A stretch of DNA of 64,000 bases from DTU098 sp964498525 (GCA_964498525.1 CAZCGU010000010.1:66344-130343), one strand, 5' to 3'. Shown: positions 35,700-44,683, numbered from the stretch's first letter. A program made the numbers and translations. The notes: generated by a model not told the origin, from the sequence alone.

Positions 35700-36413
35700 T
35701 TATTTCTTTGATACTTCATTCATTTCTTTGATAATGGAAACACCGGAACTTGTACCCAGACGGTCAGCGCCTGCCCTGATCATGGCCAGGGCAGAGGCTA
35801 AACTCCGGATCCCTCCCGACGCCTTGACACCCACCCCCGGCCCCACTGTCCGCCTGAGAAGACTTACATCCTGGACCGTTGCGCCTGATTTCCCAAAGCC
35901 GGTAGAGGTTTTTACAAAATTTGCCCCCGCTGCCACTGCCAGCCTGCAGGCCAGAATTTTCTCCTCATCATTTAATAGACAAGTCTCCAGGATGACCTTA
36001 ATGATTGCCCCGGGATTTTCCCTCCGAGCAGCCCGGACAACACCTTCCAGGTCTTCTTGAACTTGATCCCGGCGTCCCCCCAGGAATAAGCCGGCATTCA
36101 TTACCACATCCACTTCCCTGGCGCCCGCTCCAACGGCCATGGCAGCCTCATGCGCTTTTACGGAAGGGGCGTTGGCCCCAAGGGGAAATCCAACCACCGC
36201 GCAGACAGACACGGGCGAGCCGGTTAGCAGGCTGTAAGCAGCGGAAACATAGCACGAATGTACACAGACCGCGACAAATCCGTGTTCTTGAGCCTCGCGG
36301 CAGAGTTTTAGGATATCCCCCGGCGTAGCATCAGGCTTCAAGAGAGTATGGTCAATCAGGCTGGACAAGCTGGATTTAGTTAGATTAAAAAATTCGTTTG
36401 CTGGGGAATTCAT
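35700..36413 (-). CDS. deoC: deoxyribose-phosphate aldolase
   Basis: 237 residues of the DeoC TIM barrel. LIDHTLLKPDAT near residue 17 opens the barrel. VDVVMNAGLFLGG near 100 holds an active-site Asp. FVKTSTGFGKSGATV near 168 carries the Schiff-base lysine, and VKASGGIRS near 195 holds the second lysine. It splits 2-deoxyribose-5-phosphate into glyceraldehyde-3-phosphate and acetaldehyde. The start ATG overlaps the ddl stop (ATGA), so the two genes are translationally coupled, an unusual pairing of nucleoside catabolism and cell-wall synthesis. Confidence 0.96.
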   Translation of the reverse strand: MNSPANEFFNLTKSSLSSLIDHTLLKPDATPGDILKLCREAQEHGFVAVCVHSCYVSAAYSLLTGSPVSVCAVVGFPLGANAPSVKAHEAAMAVGAGAREVDVVMNAGLFLGGRRDQVQEDLEGVVRAARRENPGAIIKVILETCLLNDEEKILACRLAVAAGANFVKTSTGFGKSGATVQDVSLLRRTVGPGVGVKASGGIRSLASALAMIRAGADRLGTSSGVSIIKEMNEVSKK

Positions 36414-37348
36414 TTTTCCAAAGCCAACTGGACAATTCTATCCACAAGCTGGGGAAACTCGATTCCCGCGGCCCGGGCAGCATCGGGAAAAAGGCTGGTA
36501 GCGGTCATCCCCGGCATGGTATTGACCTCGAGGATGTAGGCGCCGCCCTCCTGCCCCGCCAGAAAGTCTACTCTGGCCAAACCCCGGCAGCCCAGGGTTT
36601 GAAAGGTGCGGACAGCCAGTTCTTTAATCATTGCCTGCTGTTCCCCGGGAATTCTCGGCGGTATAATGTGATCGCTGAGCCCCGCCGTATATTTGGCCTC
36701 GTAATCGTAAACCCCGGTGGCAGAAACAATTTCAATAAGGGGTAGGGCAACCGGGTGGTCGTTGCCCAGCACCGAGGCCGTCACTTCCACGCCCTGGACA
36801 AACTGCTCCACAAGGGCAACCTGGTCGTAGCTGTAGGCCAATTGCAGGGCCGGGATCAGATCATCCTCATTGTAAACAAAAGAAATCCCAATAGTTGAAC
36901 CCTGCGTAGGGGCTTTCACAACAAGGGGCAGTCCTATTTCCTGCAGCGCCCGGCGGGCTGCTTCCGGAAGTCCCGTACTTAAAGCATCCTTTTGCTTGAT
37001 TTGGATAAAACGCGGTGTTGGCAGTCCTTCATAAAGAAGCATCTTTTTGGTGGCAATCTTATCAATCGCCAGGGCGCTGGCCAGTAAACCCGGACCTGTA
37101 TACGGAATATCCAGCAATTCCAGCATTCCCTGAATGGTCCCATCCTCCCCGTAACGGCCGTGGAGGGCTAGAAAAGCAAGCTCAACGCCTTTTTTCTTTA
37201 GTGTTTCCACAAGATCAATGCCCACGTCAATTTTAACCGTGTCGTATCCGGCCTTGAGCAGGGCCTGGTATACGGCTTCTCCGGTCCGCAGGGAAACCTC
37301 CCGCTCAGCCGAGCGCCCGCCCATCAAAACACCTATTTTCGGCGCCAT
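36410..37348 (-). CDS. ddl: D-alanine--D-alanine ligase
   Basis: 312 residues of the ATP-grasp family. IGVLMGGRSAEREVSLRTG at the N-terminus, LALHGRYGEDGTIQGMLE near 80, VVKAPTQGSTIGIS near 145, and RVDFLAGQEGGAYILEVNTM near 260 give the catalytic Glu/Ser and metal-binding Glu/Asn residues. It makes the D-Ala-D-Ala dipeptide for peptidoglycan. The ATG at 37348 has GAGGTGG 5 nt upstream and is preferred over the GTG at 37357. Confidence 0.96.
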   Translation of the reverse strand: MAPKIGVLMGGRSAEREVSLRTGEAVYQALLKAGYDTVKIDVGIDLVETLKKKGVELAFLALHGRYGEDGTIQGMLELLDIPYTGPGLLASALAIDKIATKKMLLYEGLPTPRFIQIKQKDALSTGLPEAARRALQEIGLPLVVKAPTQGSTIGISFVYNEDDLIPALQLAYSYDQVALVEQFVQGVEVTASVLGNDHPVALPLIEIVSATGVYDYEAKYTAGLSDHIIPPRIPGEQQAMIKELAVRTFQTLGCRGLARVDFLAGQEGGAYILEVNTMPGMTATSLFPDAARAAGIEFPQLVDRIVQLALEK

Positions 37349-37431
37349 TGGCTCCACCTCGTTTCTTTCATAAATTAATCTTAATTATATTCAATTACAA
37401 CCTCGAAAATCCTACCTCAAGGTGTTTCCTC

Positions 37432-37460
37432 TTGACTGGAGAAGATATTTTTAATATAAT
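37432..37460 (+). promoter_or_regulatory. sigma-A promoter of tRNA-Trp
   Basis: TTGACT (37432-37437) and TATAAT (37455-37460) are separated by exactly 17 nt, 24 nt before the mature tRNA 5' end. Confidence 0.88.
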
Positions 37461-37483
37461 ATTTCTCGCAGGGAAGGGAATAC

Positions 37484-37559
37484 AGGGGTGTAGCTCAATT
37501 GGTAGAGCACTGGTCTCCAAAACCAGGTGTTGCAGGTTCGAGTCCTGTCTCCCCTGCCA
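37484..37559 (+). tRNA. trnW: tRNA-Trp (anticodon CCA)
   Basis: A complete 76-nt cloverleaf with the CCA end encoded. The D-stem is GCTC/GAGC. The anticodon stem CTGGT/ACCAG has loop CTCCAAA with anticodon CCA at 37517-37519. The T-arm is GCAGG-TTCGAGT-CCTGT. The acceptor stem AGGGGTG/CTCCCCT has a T-T mismatch at its sixth pair. It has its own consensus promoter and a strong terminator, so it is a single-gene transcript. Confidence 0.97.
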
Positions 37560-37562
37560 GAT

Positions 37563-37594
37563 ATCTCAAGGGTCAAAACCCTTGAGATTCTTTA
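37563..37594 (+). terminator. terminator of tRNA-Trp
   Basis: A perfect 11-bp stem ATCTCAAGGGT / ACCCTTGAGAT with a CAAA loop, then TCTTTATTTG; starts 3 nt after the tRNA. Confidence 0.88.
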
Positions 37595-38124
37595 TTTGTT
37601 TCAAGATAAATATTTTAACGCGCGGTTTGTTCCTTTTAATTGCTTCCCGATTAAAGCTTTAACCGGTTTTTCTTTAACTGAAATGATTAACGGCATTACC
37701 CTTGTTAATACGGCTTAGCCGGGTGCCTCCTTGGACCAGGAAAGTGGCTTATAATATTTGTATTTGCGTGAAAATCCTGCCGTGCTATACCGGCCTTTGC
37801 CTGTATCCGCCTGGCTACCCTTAAATTGACGCCGGCGTGGATCCCGTCATATCCCCGGGGCACAAATAAAAAAGGCGCCGAATAAGCCCAAACCCGCTGC
37901 TAAGTGGCCTGCTCCTTACTCAACACCAGTTATCAAGTTAGCTTTTTTTGGCGACAGCCGGATTCTATATATTAATAAAGCTATGGTTCCCAGGATTTAT
38001 GAATGGGATCAAAACCCTTTACCACGGTTTTCAAAATCGAAAATCGTACCATTTCACTTAACTGCGAAACCCATGTTCCTTTTATCCTTTATACCCGGCC
38101 CGTTTTTAAAGAGAAATTGCGGTA
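37595..38124. other. gene-free interval
   Basis: 530 nt between the tRNA-Trp terminator and the 3' end of the convergent EF-G-like gene. No frame with a ribosome binding site, no tRNA and no clear repeat was found. Confidence 0.5.
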
Positions 38125-40140
38125 CTACTTCTCAGCCTCGGCCTCCGCTTTGACCTTTTTAATGATATCATCCGCAAGACGGGCAGGTACTTCCTCGTAG
38201 CTGCTGAATTCCATGGTAAAGGAGCCGCGGCCCTGGGTCATGGATTTTAAATCAATGGCGTAGCGGTACATTTCAGAAAGGGGCACCGTGGCTTTAATCA
38301 CAGTTTGTCTGCCCAGGGGCTCGGTGCCCAGCACGCGGCCGCGCTTGGTGTTAAAATCACTGATGATATCCCCCATGGAGTTATCGGGAACCGTCACTTC
38401 CACATTCATAATAGGCTCTAAAAGCACCGGTTTGGCCTGCAGGGCGCCTTTTTTGAAGGCAAGGGAGGCGGCTATCTTAAAAGCCAGTTCTGAAGAATCC
38501 ACAGTATGGTAAGAGCCGTCGTAGAGAGTCGCCTTAACCCCGGTGGTGGGATAGCCGGCCAAAACCCCTTCAGCCATTACTTCCCGTAAGCCCTTTTCCA
38601 CTGCGGGGAAGTATTGTCTGGGAACGGAACCGCCAAAGACTTCCTCGGTAAAAACAAAGTCTTCCTCGGGGTTCGGCTCAAAGCGGATCCAGACATGCCC
38701 ATACTGGCCCCGGCCACCGGATTGCTTCTTGTGTTTTCCCTCTACTTCAACCCTGGCCCGGATAGTTTCCCTGTAGGGGACTTTGGGGTCGCTCATTACA
38801 ACATCCACGCCGTATTTCCTTTTCAGCTTTTCCAGCATGATATTCAGGTGCAGTTCACCCATGCCGATAAGAAGGGTTTGCTTGGTTTCGGTATTCTTTT
38901 CCACACGCAGGGTCGGGTCCTCTTCCAAAACTTTAAAAACTGCATCCCCCAATTTGTCCTCATCATTTTTACTCTTTGGCGCGATGGCAACGGTAAGGGT
39001 AGGTGTGGGGAAATCAATTCCTTCCAGAACAACGGGCTTATCCTTTTCGCAAAGAGTATCTCCCGTATTTGTATCCTGAAGTTTTACCACCACTGCCAGA
39101 TCACCGCAGGGCACTGTGCCGGACTGCACAGAAGCCTTGCCGCGAACGTAAAGGACATTGCCTATTTTTTCGTTCTTTTCTTTTTTACTGTTATAAACCA
39201 CGTTATCGCTTTTGAAATTCCCGCTGAATACACGCAGGAAATTCATTTTACCCACGTAGGGGTCGGCGATAGTTTTAAATACCAGGGCCGTCATAGATCC
39301 GTCATCTTTCCCGGGGGCAGGCAGGTAATCAGCCACAACATCCATTAACTTGACGACACCTGTATTCTTTGTGGCGGAACCAGCCAGCACCAGGACAACT
39401 TTGCCCATGGCAATTGTTTTTTGAAGGCCATCCTTGATTTCCTCCGGGGTTAATTCTTCTCCTTCTAAATATTTCATGGTCAGATCGTCATCGCCTTCAG
39501 CCGCTGCCTCAATTAGCTGCTCCCTGTAGGCGGCCAGATCCTCCGCCAGGCCGGCGGGTATTTCTGCTTCTTTACCCTTACCTTCCCCGGTATAGGCCTT
39601 TTCATTTATGACATCCACTACGCCGGTAAATTCATTGAAAGAACCGATGGGAATTTGAACGGGAACAAAATTTGCCTTGAACTTCGCTTTAAGATCAGCC
39701 AGAACCTTATCAAAATTGGCGTTCTCACGATCCATCTTGTTAATAAAAACAAGCCTGGGCAGGTTATAATCATCCGCGATATCCCAGATCACCTCATGCT
39801 GCACCTCAACCCCGTCAACAGCTGAAACAACAAACATCGCGGCGTCGGCTACCCTTAAGGCTCCCTTTACCTCACCAATGAAATCTGAAAAGCCGGGGGT
39901 ATCCAATAAATTAATTTTTACCCCGTTCCACTCACAGGGAACAAGACTGGTATGGATTGTAATCTGCCTTGCCGTTTCCTCCGGGTGATAATCGGAAACC
40001 GTTGTACCGTCCTCTATCCGGCCCAGGCGGGAAAGAACCCCGGTATTAAAGAGCATCGCCTCTGTCAGGGAGGTCTTGCCGGCACCTCCATGTGCGACCA
40101 CCCCCAGGTTGCGTATTTGCCCGGTTTCATAGTTCTTCAA
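38125..40140 (-). CDS. elongation factor G-like GTPase (EF-G paralogue)
   Basis: 671 residues with the five EF-G domains. The G1 loop is AHGGAGKTSLTEA, not the canonical AHIDAGKTT, and is followed by LLDTPGFSDFIGEVKGALR (G3) and INKMDREN (G4). MGELHLNIMLEKLKRKYGV is domain III, GGRGQYGHVWIRFEP domain IV, and VTVPDNSMGDIISDFNTKRG domain V. The altered G1 loop, the slightly short length (usual EF-G about 692) and the absence of ribosomal protein neighbours point to the EF-G-II-like paralogue group rather than the main translocase. Its exact role (translocation variant or ribosome recycling) is not known. TTG start with AGGAGG. Confidence 0.9.
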   Translation of the reverse strand: MKNYETGQIRNLGVVAHGGAGKTSLTEAMLFNTGVLSRLGRIEDGTTVSDYHPEETARQITIHTSLVPCEWNGVKINLLDTPGFSDFIGEVKGALRVADAAMFVVSAVDGVEVQHEVIWDIADDYNLPRLVFINKMDRENANFDKVLADLKAKFKANFVPVQIPIGSFNEFTGVVDVINEKAYTGEGKGKEAEIPAGLAEDLAAYREQLIEAAAEGDDDLTMKYLEGEELTPEEIKDGLQKTIAMGKVVLVLAGSATKNTGVVKLMDVVADYLPAPGKDDGSMTALVFKTIADPYVGKMNFLRVFSGNFKSDNVVYNSKKEKNEKIGNVLYVRGKASVQSGTVPCGDLAVVVKLQDTNTGDTLCEKDKPVVLEGIDFPTPTLTVAIAPKSKNDEDKLGDAVFKVLEEDPTLRVEKNTETKQTLLIGMGELHLNIMLEKLKRKYGVDVVMSDPKVPYRETIRARVEVEGKHKKQSGGRGQYGHVWIRFEPNPEEDFVFTEEVFGGSVPRQYFPAVEKGLREVMAEGVLAGYPTTGVKATLYDGSYHTVDSSELAFKIAASLAFKKGALQAKPVLLEPIMNVEVTVPDNSMGDIISDFNTKRGRVLGTEPLGRQTVIKATVPLSEMYRYAIDLKSMTQGRGSFTMEFSSYEEVPARLADDIIKKVKAEAEAEK

Positions 40141-40501
40141 AATATTTGCCTCCTTTTGTAAATAATGGTTTCCCTAAATATCTCTTTCTATACCTGTACC
40201 GATCCTGATTGGACATTTCTGGATTTAAAACAAAAAGACCCCTCAAAGGCCCGCTTTGTATGCCGCAGCTAAACGCCCCAGGTAACTAAAGCAATAAAAA
40301 ATAAAAAATATTTTAAAACTATTTCTACAGTGAAATATCAAATTCCTTGTTAAACGAAAAATAAGTTTGCCTTGCCTTCCCTGAATGCTGTTTTTTCGGC
40401 ATAGGTAAATTAAGGATGCATAGATCTTTAATGGTAGATCCGATACCCGCCCCCGGCACCCGGGGCTTATGGCTAAATGTCCCGAGAGGAAGGTTTTCCC
40501 T
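40141..40501. other. gene-free interval between divergent EF-G-like and spoVB genes
   Basis: 361 nt that must contain the promoters of both divergent genes. A hairpin CCCCGG-CAC-CCGGGG lies at 40451-40465, about 37 nt before the spoVB start. No consensus sigma-A promoter was clear, and I did not identify a sporulation sigma-factor site with confidence. Confidence 0.4.
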
Positions 40502-42064
40502 TTGGACCACAGACAATCTTTTTTACATGGGACCCTGGTGCTCCTGGCAGCCAGCCTTTTTAACAGAATCCTCGGCTTCGCCTACCAGATTTTATTAATC
40601 CGGCTTATTCTGCCCGAAGGTCTGGGCCTGATCAATATGGTCTACCCCATCTACGTACTGGTGCTGGTCCTGGCCATGGCAGGTATTCCAGTGGCCATTT
40701 CCAAGCTTGTGGCCGAAGAAATGGCTGCCGGAAACGTGCGGGGGGCTCACCGGATCTTTAAACTTTGTCTGGTTGTCCTGACTGTTAACAGCATTATTCT
40801 TTCAACTCTGTGCTTTTTAGGCACACCTTTTCTGGTGGAACATGTTTTTCCCAATCCAAAGGTGCACTCGATCTTTTTAAGCCTGCTCCCAGGAATTATT
40901 ATTGCGACCGTTTGTTCCGCCTTCCGGGGCTATTTCCAGGGTCTGCAGCAAATGGCGCCCACAGCCCTGACCCAGGCCCTGGAGCAAACAATCAGGGTGA
41001 TTTGCGGCCTTACCCTGGCCACCCTGCTCCTCCCCAGGGGTCTGGAGTATGCGGCGGCAGGAGCCTCCATGGGGGTTGTCGCCGGTGAATTGGCCGGATT
41101 AAGCTTGATGCTCCTGATTTACCGCAAAAGGCGTCTTCCTGTTACCGGCGCTGAAGTCCCCGCTGAACCCGTCATTCGTTCCTCCCTCAGGATCCTCAAT
41201 CTGGCTGTCCCCGTCACCCTGACCCGTTTTATTTCCACCGCCCTGATGTCCGTTGACGCAGTCTTAATTCCCCTGCGCCTTCAGGCCAACGGCCTGGGTT
41301 TAAACGAGGCTACTTCCACCTTCGGGCAGTTTGTGGGGATCGCCCAGAGCCTTTTATTTACGCCGGGAATAATCACCATTTCCCTGGCCACTGCTTTGAT
41401 TCCAGCTATTTCCGACGCCCTGGCCCTGAACCGTCAGGAGCTGGTCCGCAGCAGGTGTGAAGAGGCAGTAAGGGTGACCCTTTTGGCCGGCTTGCCCTGT
41501 GCCGCCGTACTCTTCCTTCTTTCCGAAGAGCTATGCGGTCTTATTTTTGGCTACCCGGAAGCCGGCGCCGGCTTAAAAATTCTGGCTCTGGGAGGTCCCT
41601 TCCTGTACCTGCAACAGACCACAACGGGCATTCTCCAGGGTCTGGGCCAGGCTTACCGACCCTTTGTTAATCTTGTCCTGGCGTCAATTTTTAAAATTAC
41701 CTGCATTTATTACCTGACCGCGCTGCCGCGGTTGGGCATCCGGGGAACAGCGGCGGCCCTGGTAGTTGGTTTTGTTCTCATGGCCTGGCTGAACCTTACC
41801 GATCTTCGCCGACTGACCGGGTTCCGCCTGGAAGCCTCCAGCTACCTTCCAAAGGCGCTGCTGGCCACAGCAGGTATGGGACCGCTCCTGATCTATTTCC
41901 AACATAGTGTTTATAGCTGGACCCACTCGGAGCTTCAGGCAACTTTCACCGCCATCCTGGCCGGACTATCCGGCTACGTTTTCCTGCTTATCTTGAGCGG
42001 CGGGATCAAGGGAACTGATTTGCGGCGTCTGGGAAGGATTCTGGGTCCCAACACCAGGCCCTAA
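40502..42064 (+). CDS. spoVB: stage V sporulation protein B-like flippase
   Basis: About 520 residues of the MVF/MOP flippase superfamily with about 14 hydrophobic helices. It begins FLHGTLVLLAASLFNRILGF and has LPEGLGLINMVYPIYVLVL near 30-50 and SVDAVLIPLRLQANGL near 255, which match SpoVB/YtgP proteins. SpoVB is needed for spore cortex peptidoglycan synthesis, probably as a lipid-linked precursor flippase. The TTG at 40502 has GAGAGGAAGG 8 nt upstream; the ATG at 40469 has no site. It is evidence that the organism forms spores. Confidence 0.88.
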   Translation: MDHRQSFLHGTLVLLAASLFNRILGFAYQILLIRLILPEGLGLINMVYPIYVLVLVLAMAGIPVAISKLVAEEMAAGNVRGAHRIFKLCLVVLTVNSIILSTLCFLGTPFLVEHVFPNPKVHSIFLSLLPGIIIATVCSAFRGYFQGLQQMAPTALTQALEQTIRVICGLTLATLLLPRGLEYAAAGASMGVVAGELAGLSLMLLIYRKRRLPVTGAEVPAEPVIRSSLRILNLAVPVTLTRFISTALMSVDAVLIPLRLQANGLGLNEATSTFGQFVGIAQSLLFTPGIITISLATALIPAISDALALNRQELVRSRCEEAVRVTLLAGLPCAAVLFLLSEELCGLIFGYPEAGAGLKILALGGPFLYLQQTTTGILQGLGQAYRPFVNLVLASIFKITCIYYLTALPRLGIRGTAAALVVGFVLMAWLNLTDLRRLTGFRLEASSYLPKALLATAGMGPLLIYFQHSVYSWTHSELQATFTAILAGLSGYVFLLILSGGIKGTDLRRLGRILGPNTRP

Positions 42065-42090
42065 ATGTGCTGCTGTTTTACAGAAAAACA

Positions 42091-42855
42091 TCAGCCTTCT
42101 AATTTCCGGACCATTTTTTCTAGTTTCTCCCGGTACGGGTAATCCGTAAGGTCAAAGTGAACCGGTGTGATGGAGGCGTACCCTTCCTTAACAGCAAAAA
42201 CATCCGTGTCGGGATCGTCTTCATCTACATCAAAGGGTTCGCCGGCCATCCAAAAGTAAACTCTCCCCCTGGGATCCGTCCTTTTGTCAAAAATATTCAC
42301 GTAACGCCTGTGGCCGAGCCGGGTGACCCTGATCCCCCGGGGCGGACCCGGGGGCAGGTTGATGTTTAAAAGGGTATGGGGAGGAAGTTCATCACCCAAC
42401 TTCCCAAGCAGTTCCCGGATCAGCTTGCCGGAGAAGGAGAAGTCACTGTACTGGAAGCTGGCGAGGGAAACGGCAACGGCCGGCAAGCCGTTGATGGTTC
42501 CCTCAATTGCGGCCGAAACAGTACCGGAATACAAAACATCTGTTCCCAGATTCGGCCCTTGATTGATACCTGAAATCACCAGATCCGGCGGCCCCGGCAA
42601 CAAAGCCTCCAGACCCAGCTTGACACAATCTGCCGGGGTACCGTCCACAGCCCAACCCCTTGATTTGCTGTCAGGGTAAGACCACTCCTTAACCCTGAGG
42701 GGCCTGTGCATGGTGATTTTATGGCCTGTTGCACTTCTTTCCCGGTCCGGCGCCACGACATAAATCTCATTTTCCTGCTCCAGTTCCAGGTCCATCCTCA
42801 ATTGGTTGATCCCCTTGGACTGGATACCGTCATCATTACTGATTAAGATACGCAT
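42091..42855 (-). CDS. surE: 5'/3'-nucleotidase SurE
   Basis: 254 residues. ISNDDGIQSKGINQLR at the N-terminus carries the two metal-binding Asp residues, DRERSATGHKITMHRPLR near 37 the next loop, and ISGINQGPNLGTDVLYSGTV near 94-113 the metal-binding Asn. It removes phosphate from nucleoside monophosphates. CGGAGGG precedes the ATG. It is third in a minus-strand run folE - DUF4264 - surE with gaps of about 50 and 11 nt. Confidence 0.96.
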   Translation of the reverse strand: MRILISNDDGIQSKGINQLRMDLELEQENEIYVVAPDRERSATGHKITMHRPLRVKEWSYPDSKSRGWAVDGTPADCVKLGLEALLPGPPDLVISGINQGPNLGTDVLYSGTVSAAIEGTINGLPAVAVSLASFQYSDFSFSGKLIRELLGKLGDELPPHTLLNINLPPGPPRGIRVTRLGHRRYVNIFDKRTDPRGRVYFWMAGEPFDVDEDDPDTDVFAVKEGYASITPVHFDLTDYPYREKLEKMVRKLEG

Positions 42856-42866
42856 AAAACCCTCCG

Positions 42867-43040
42867 TTAAGTTTCGTAGATAGAAATAGTCATAGTTCCC
42901 TGGTTGATATTCTTGGTCAGACCAAAGATAACTTTTTTATCTTTGAGAGTTTTATTTAAGAAATCCACTACCTTGTACATATCATCATATGATTTAAAGG
43001 TCTTTGTGGAGATTAACTCCAGCTTGCCTGCGTTTTCCAC
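42867..43040 (-). CDS. small YpmA/DUF4264-like protein, 57 aa
   Basis: A 57-residue protein with ELISTKTFKSYDDMYKVVDF and KDKKVIFGLTKN, resembling the DUF4264 (YpmA) family of Firmicutes, whose function is unknown. The GTG at 43040 follows AAGGAGG at the right distance, so the longer frame to 43058 is not used. It lies between folE and surE on one likely transcript. Confidence 0.8.
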   Translation of the reverse strand: MENAGKLELISTKTFKSYDDMYKVVDFLNKTLKDKKVIFGLTKNINQGTMTISIYET

Positions 43041-43091
43041 TTCTGTCCTCCTTACCAAGTCCAGTTTTTCACCGGGTTGCCGTGGTTGGAG

Positions 43092-43688
43092 TCACCCCTT
43101 GATAAGGGAAAAGGCTTCTGCCCGGGTGGCTTCATTTTTTTGGAAATATCCCCTCACTGCCGAGGTTACGGTCTTTGACCCGGGTTTTTTAACCCCCCGG
43201 AAAGTCATACACATATGCTCGGCTTCAATGACCACCAGGGCGCCAATTGGATTCAACCTGTGCATAATGGCGTCGGCCACCTGGGAGGTCAGCCGTTCCT
43301 GCAACTGGGGCCGTTTGGCAAAACTCTCCACCACCCGGGCCAGCTTTGATAATCCTGTGACATTGCCTTTTCTGGGAATATAAGCAACGTGGGCCTTCCC
43401 GTAAAAAGGAAGCAGGTGATGCTCGCACATGGAATAAAGGGGAATATCCTTTACAATAACCATCTCATCATGGTCCTCGGAAAAAAACTTCTTCAAGTGC
43501 TGCTCGGGGTCTTCCCGCAAACCGGAGAAGATTTCTTCGTACATCCGGGCAACCCTGAGGGGAGTCTCCCTTAACCCTTCCCGGTCCGGGTCCTCTCCAA
43601 TGGCCTCAAGAATCATCTTGACGGCCAGCTCAATTTTTGACCTGTCAATTGCTTTTTTCCCTTCATATAAGCAATTATCAACGACCAT
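43092..43688 (-). CDS. folE: GTP cyclohydrolase I
   Basis: About 198 residues. SMCEHHLLPFYGKAHVAYIP near 107-126 and AEHMCMTFRGVKKPGS near 172 hold the zinc-binding Cys and His residues; GLSKLARVVESFAKRPQLQE lies between them. It converts GTP to dihydroneopterin triphosphate, the first step to tetrahydrofolate. The start is an ATG at 43688 behind GGGAGAGG; a GTG at 43700 is an alternative. No other folate genes are adjacent. Confidence 0.95.
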   Translation of the reverse strand: MVVDNCLYEGKKAIDRSKIELAVKMILEAIGEDPDREGLRETPLRVARMYEEIFSGLREDPEQHLKKFFSEDHDEMVIVKDIPLYSMCEHHLLPFYGKAHVAYIPRKGNVTGLSKLARVVESFAKRPQLQERLTSQVADAIMHRLNPIGALVVIEAEHMCMTFRGVKKPGSKTVTSAVRGYFQKNEATRAEAFSLIKG

Positions 43689-43777
43689 TACCTCTCCCAC
43701 TTTCCACTTAAAAAATACTCTATCCGGCTCTTCTTGAATATACCTGCCCTAATCCGCTTATGCTGCTTGCCAACCAG

Positions 43778-43793
43778 GTTATACTAGTATAAC
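43778..43793. promoter_or_regulatory. 16-nt perfect palindrome, possible operator
   Basis: GTTATACTAGTATAAC lies in the gap between divergent folE and the small gene at 43915, about 90 nt upstream of folE. It overlaps TATACT/TATAAC boxes on both strands, so it may be a binding site for a dimeric regulator. Confidence 0.4.
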
Positions 43794-43914
43794 TCTTAAA
43801 TAAATATTTTAAAAGATTAGATATTTAGCGACACCGTTTTTACGCAGGGCATCTGACCCCGGCGCATAAAATAATTCCCGTATTTTATACTAAAGACAAA
43901 GGAGGTCACGGCAA

Positions 43915-44088
43915 ATGGCCAAAGACAACAAGGGTAACGCCTTTGTAAAAGAGAAAACAGGTTCGGCCCCACTGATTAATTTGGACGGCCAAGGGGAACA
44001 TGATTTTGTGGACGACTCCACGCCGGCAGGTGCAAATTTAAAGAATTCAGGGAAAAAGGAGGGCAAAGGGAAAAAGCAACCCGATTAA
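43915..44088 (+). CDS. small hydrophilic protein, 57 aa
   Basis: A 57-codon frame preceded by a near-perfect AGGAGGT at 43900-43906, 8 nt before the ATG. The protein starts MAKDNKGNAFVKEKTG, contains GQGEHDFVDDSTPAG, and ends with a Lys/Gly-rich tail (KKEGKGKKQPD). It has no Cys and no hydrophobic segment and looks intrinsically disordered. No family is recognised. The strong ribosome binding site is the main evidence that it is real. Confidence 0.65.
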   Translation: MAKDNKGNAFVKEKTGSAPLINLDGQGEHDFVDDSTPAGANLKNSGKKEGKGKKQPD

Positions 44089-44171
44089 ATAAAAACTGAC
44101 GAACCAGAAGGCATATCCTTCACTTCCCCCAACATAAGTATAATTAATAAACTTTAAGGGAGTGTCGCGTT

Positions 44172-44564
44172 ATGCCTTCAATTAATAATAACAATCTCAA
44201 GAATACCGTAAATATCGCTGCCGTTGTCCAGGGTACTCTTCTTACTATAGCAGTTTCCCTGCTATTAAGCACGGGCGCAGGCGCTTTATATTATCTGTCT
44301 TCCCTTTCGGAACAGACCCTCCCCTGGTCCGCAGCCGTTATTCTGGCAGTAAGCGCCTTTTCCGGTTCCCTGGTTGCCGGTAAAAAAGCCGGTACCAAGG
44401 GCCTCTACCAGGGACTATCCGTGGGTGCACTTTTCTTCTTTTCTGTCTTGCTTGCTTCGGGGGTACTTTTGCCCGCCCTGGCAGTGCTGAACATCTTTGC
44501 CAAACTGGCGATTTCCCTGGCAGCCGGAGCGGCCGGCGGGGTGCTGGGTGTCGGGTTGGCCTGA
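44172..44564 (+). CDS. small membrane protein, TIGR04086/YrzE-like
   Basis: 130 residues with four hydrophobic helices (GTLLTIAVSLLLSTGAGALYY; AAVILAVSAFSGSLVAG; LSVGALFFFSVLLASGVLL; LAISLAAGAAGGVLGVGLA). The pattern with SGSLVAGKKAGTKGLYQGL between helices 2 and 3 is typical of the TIGR04086/YrzE family in Firmicutes. Function unknown. It has TTTAAGGGAG upstream and a terminator directly after. Confidence 0.8.
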   Translation: MPSINNNNLKNTVNIAAVVQGTLLTIAVSLLLSTGAGALYYLSSLSEQTLPWSAAVILAVSAFSGSLVAGKKAGTKGLYQGLSVGALFFFSVLLASGVLLPALAVLNIFAKLAISLAAGAAGGVLGVGLA

Positions 44565-44565
44565 G

Positions 44566-44607
44566 CCTGTCACCGATATTCAGTAAAATGCCAGTGACAG
44601 GGTTTTT
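44566..44607 (+). terminator. terminator after TIGR04086 gene
   Basis: CCTGTCAC / GTGACAGG perfect 8-bp stem with a 20-nt loop, then GTTTTTC. Confidence 0.7.
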
Positions 44608-44683
44608 CACCCTTTAGATACGCTAATGCCCTCAGGATCCATCCGCCTTCTAAAATTACAGGTTTTAGCCGGCAGGCAGGCAT

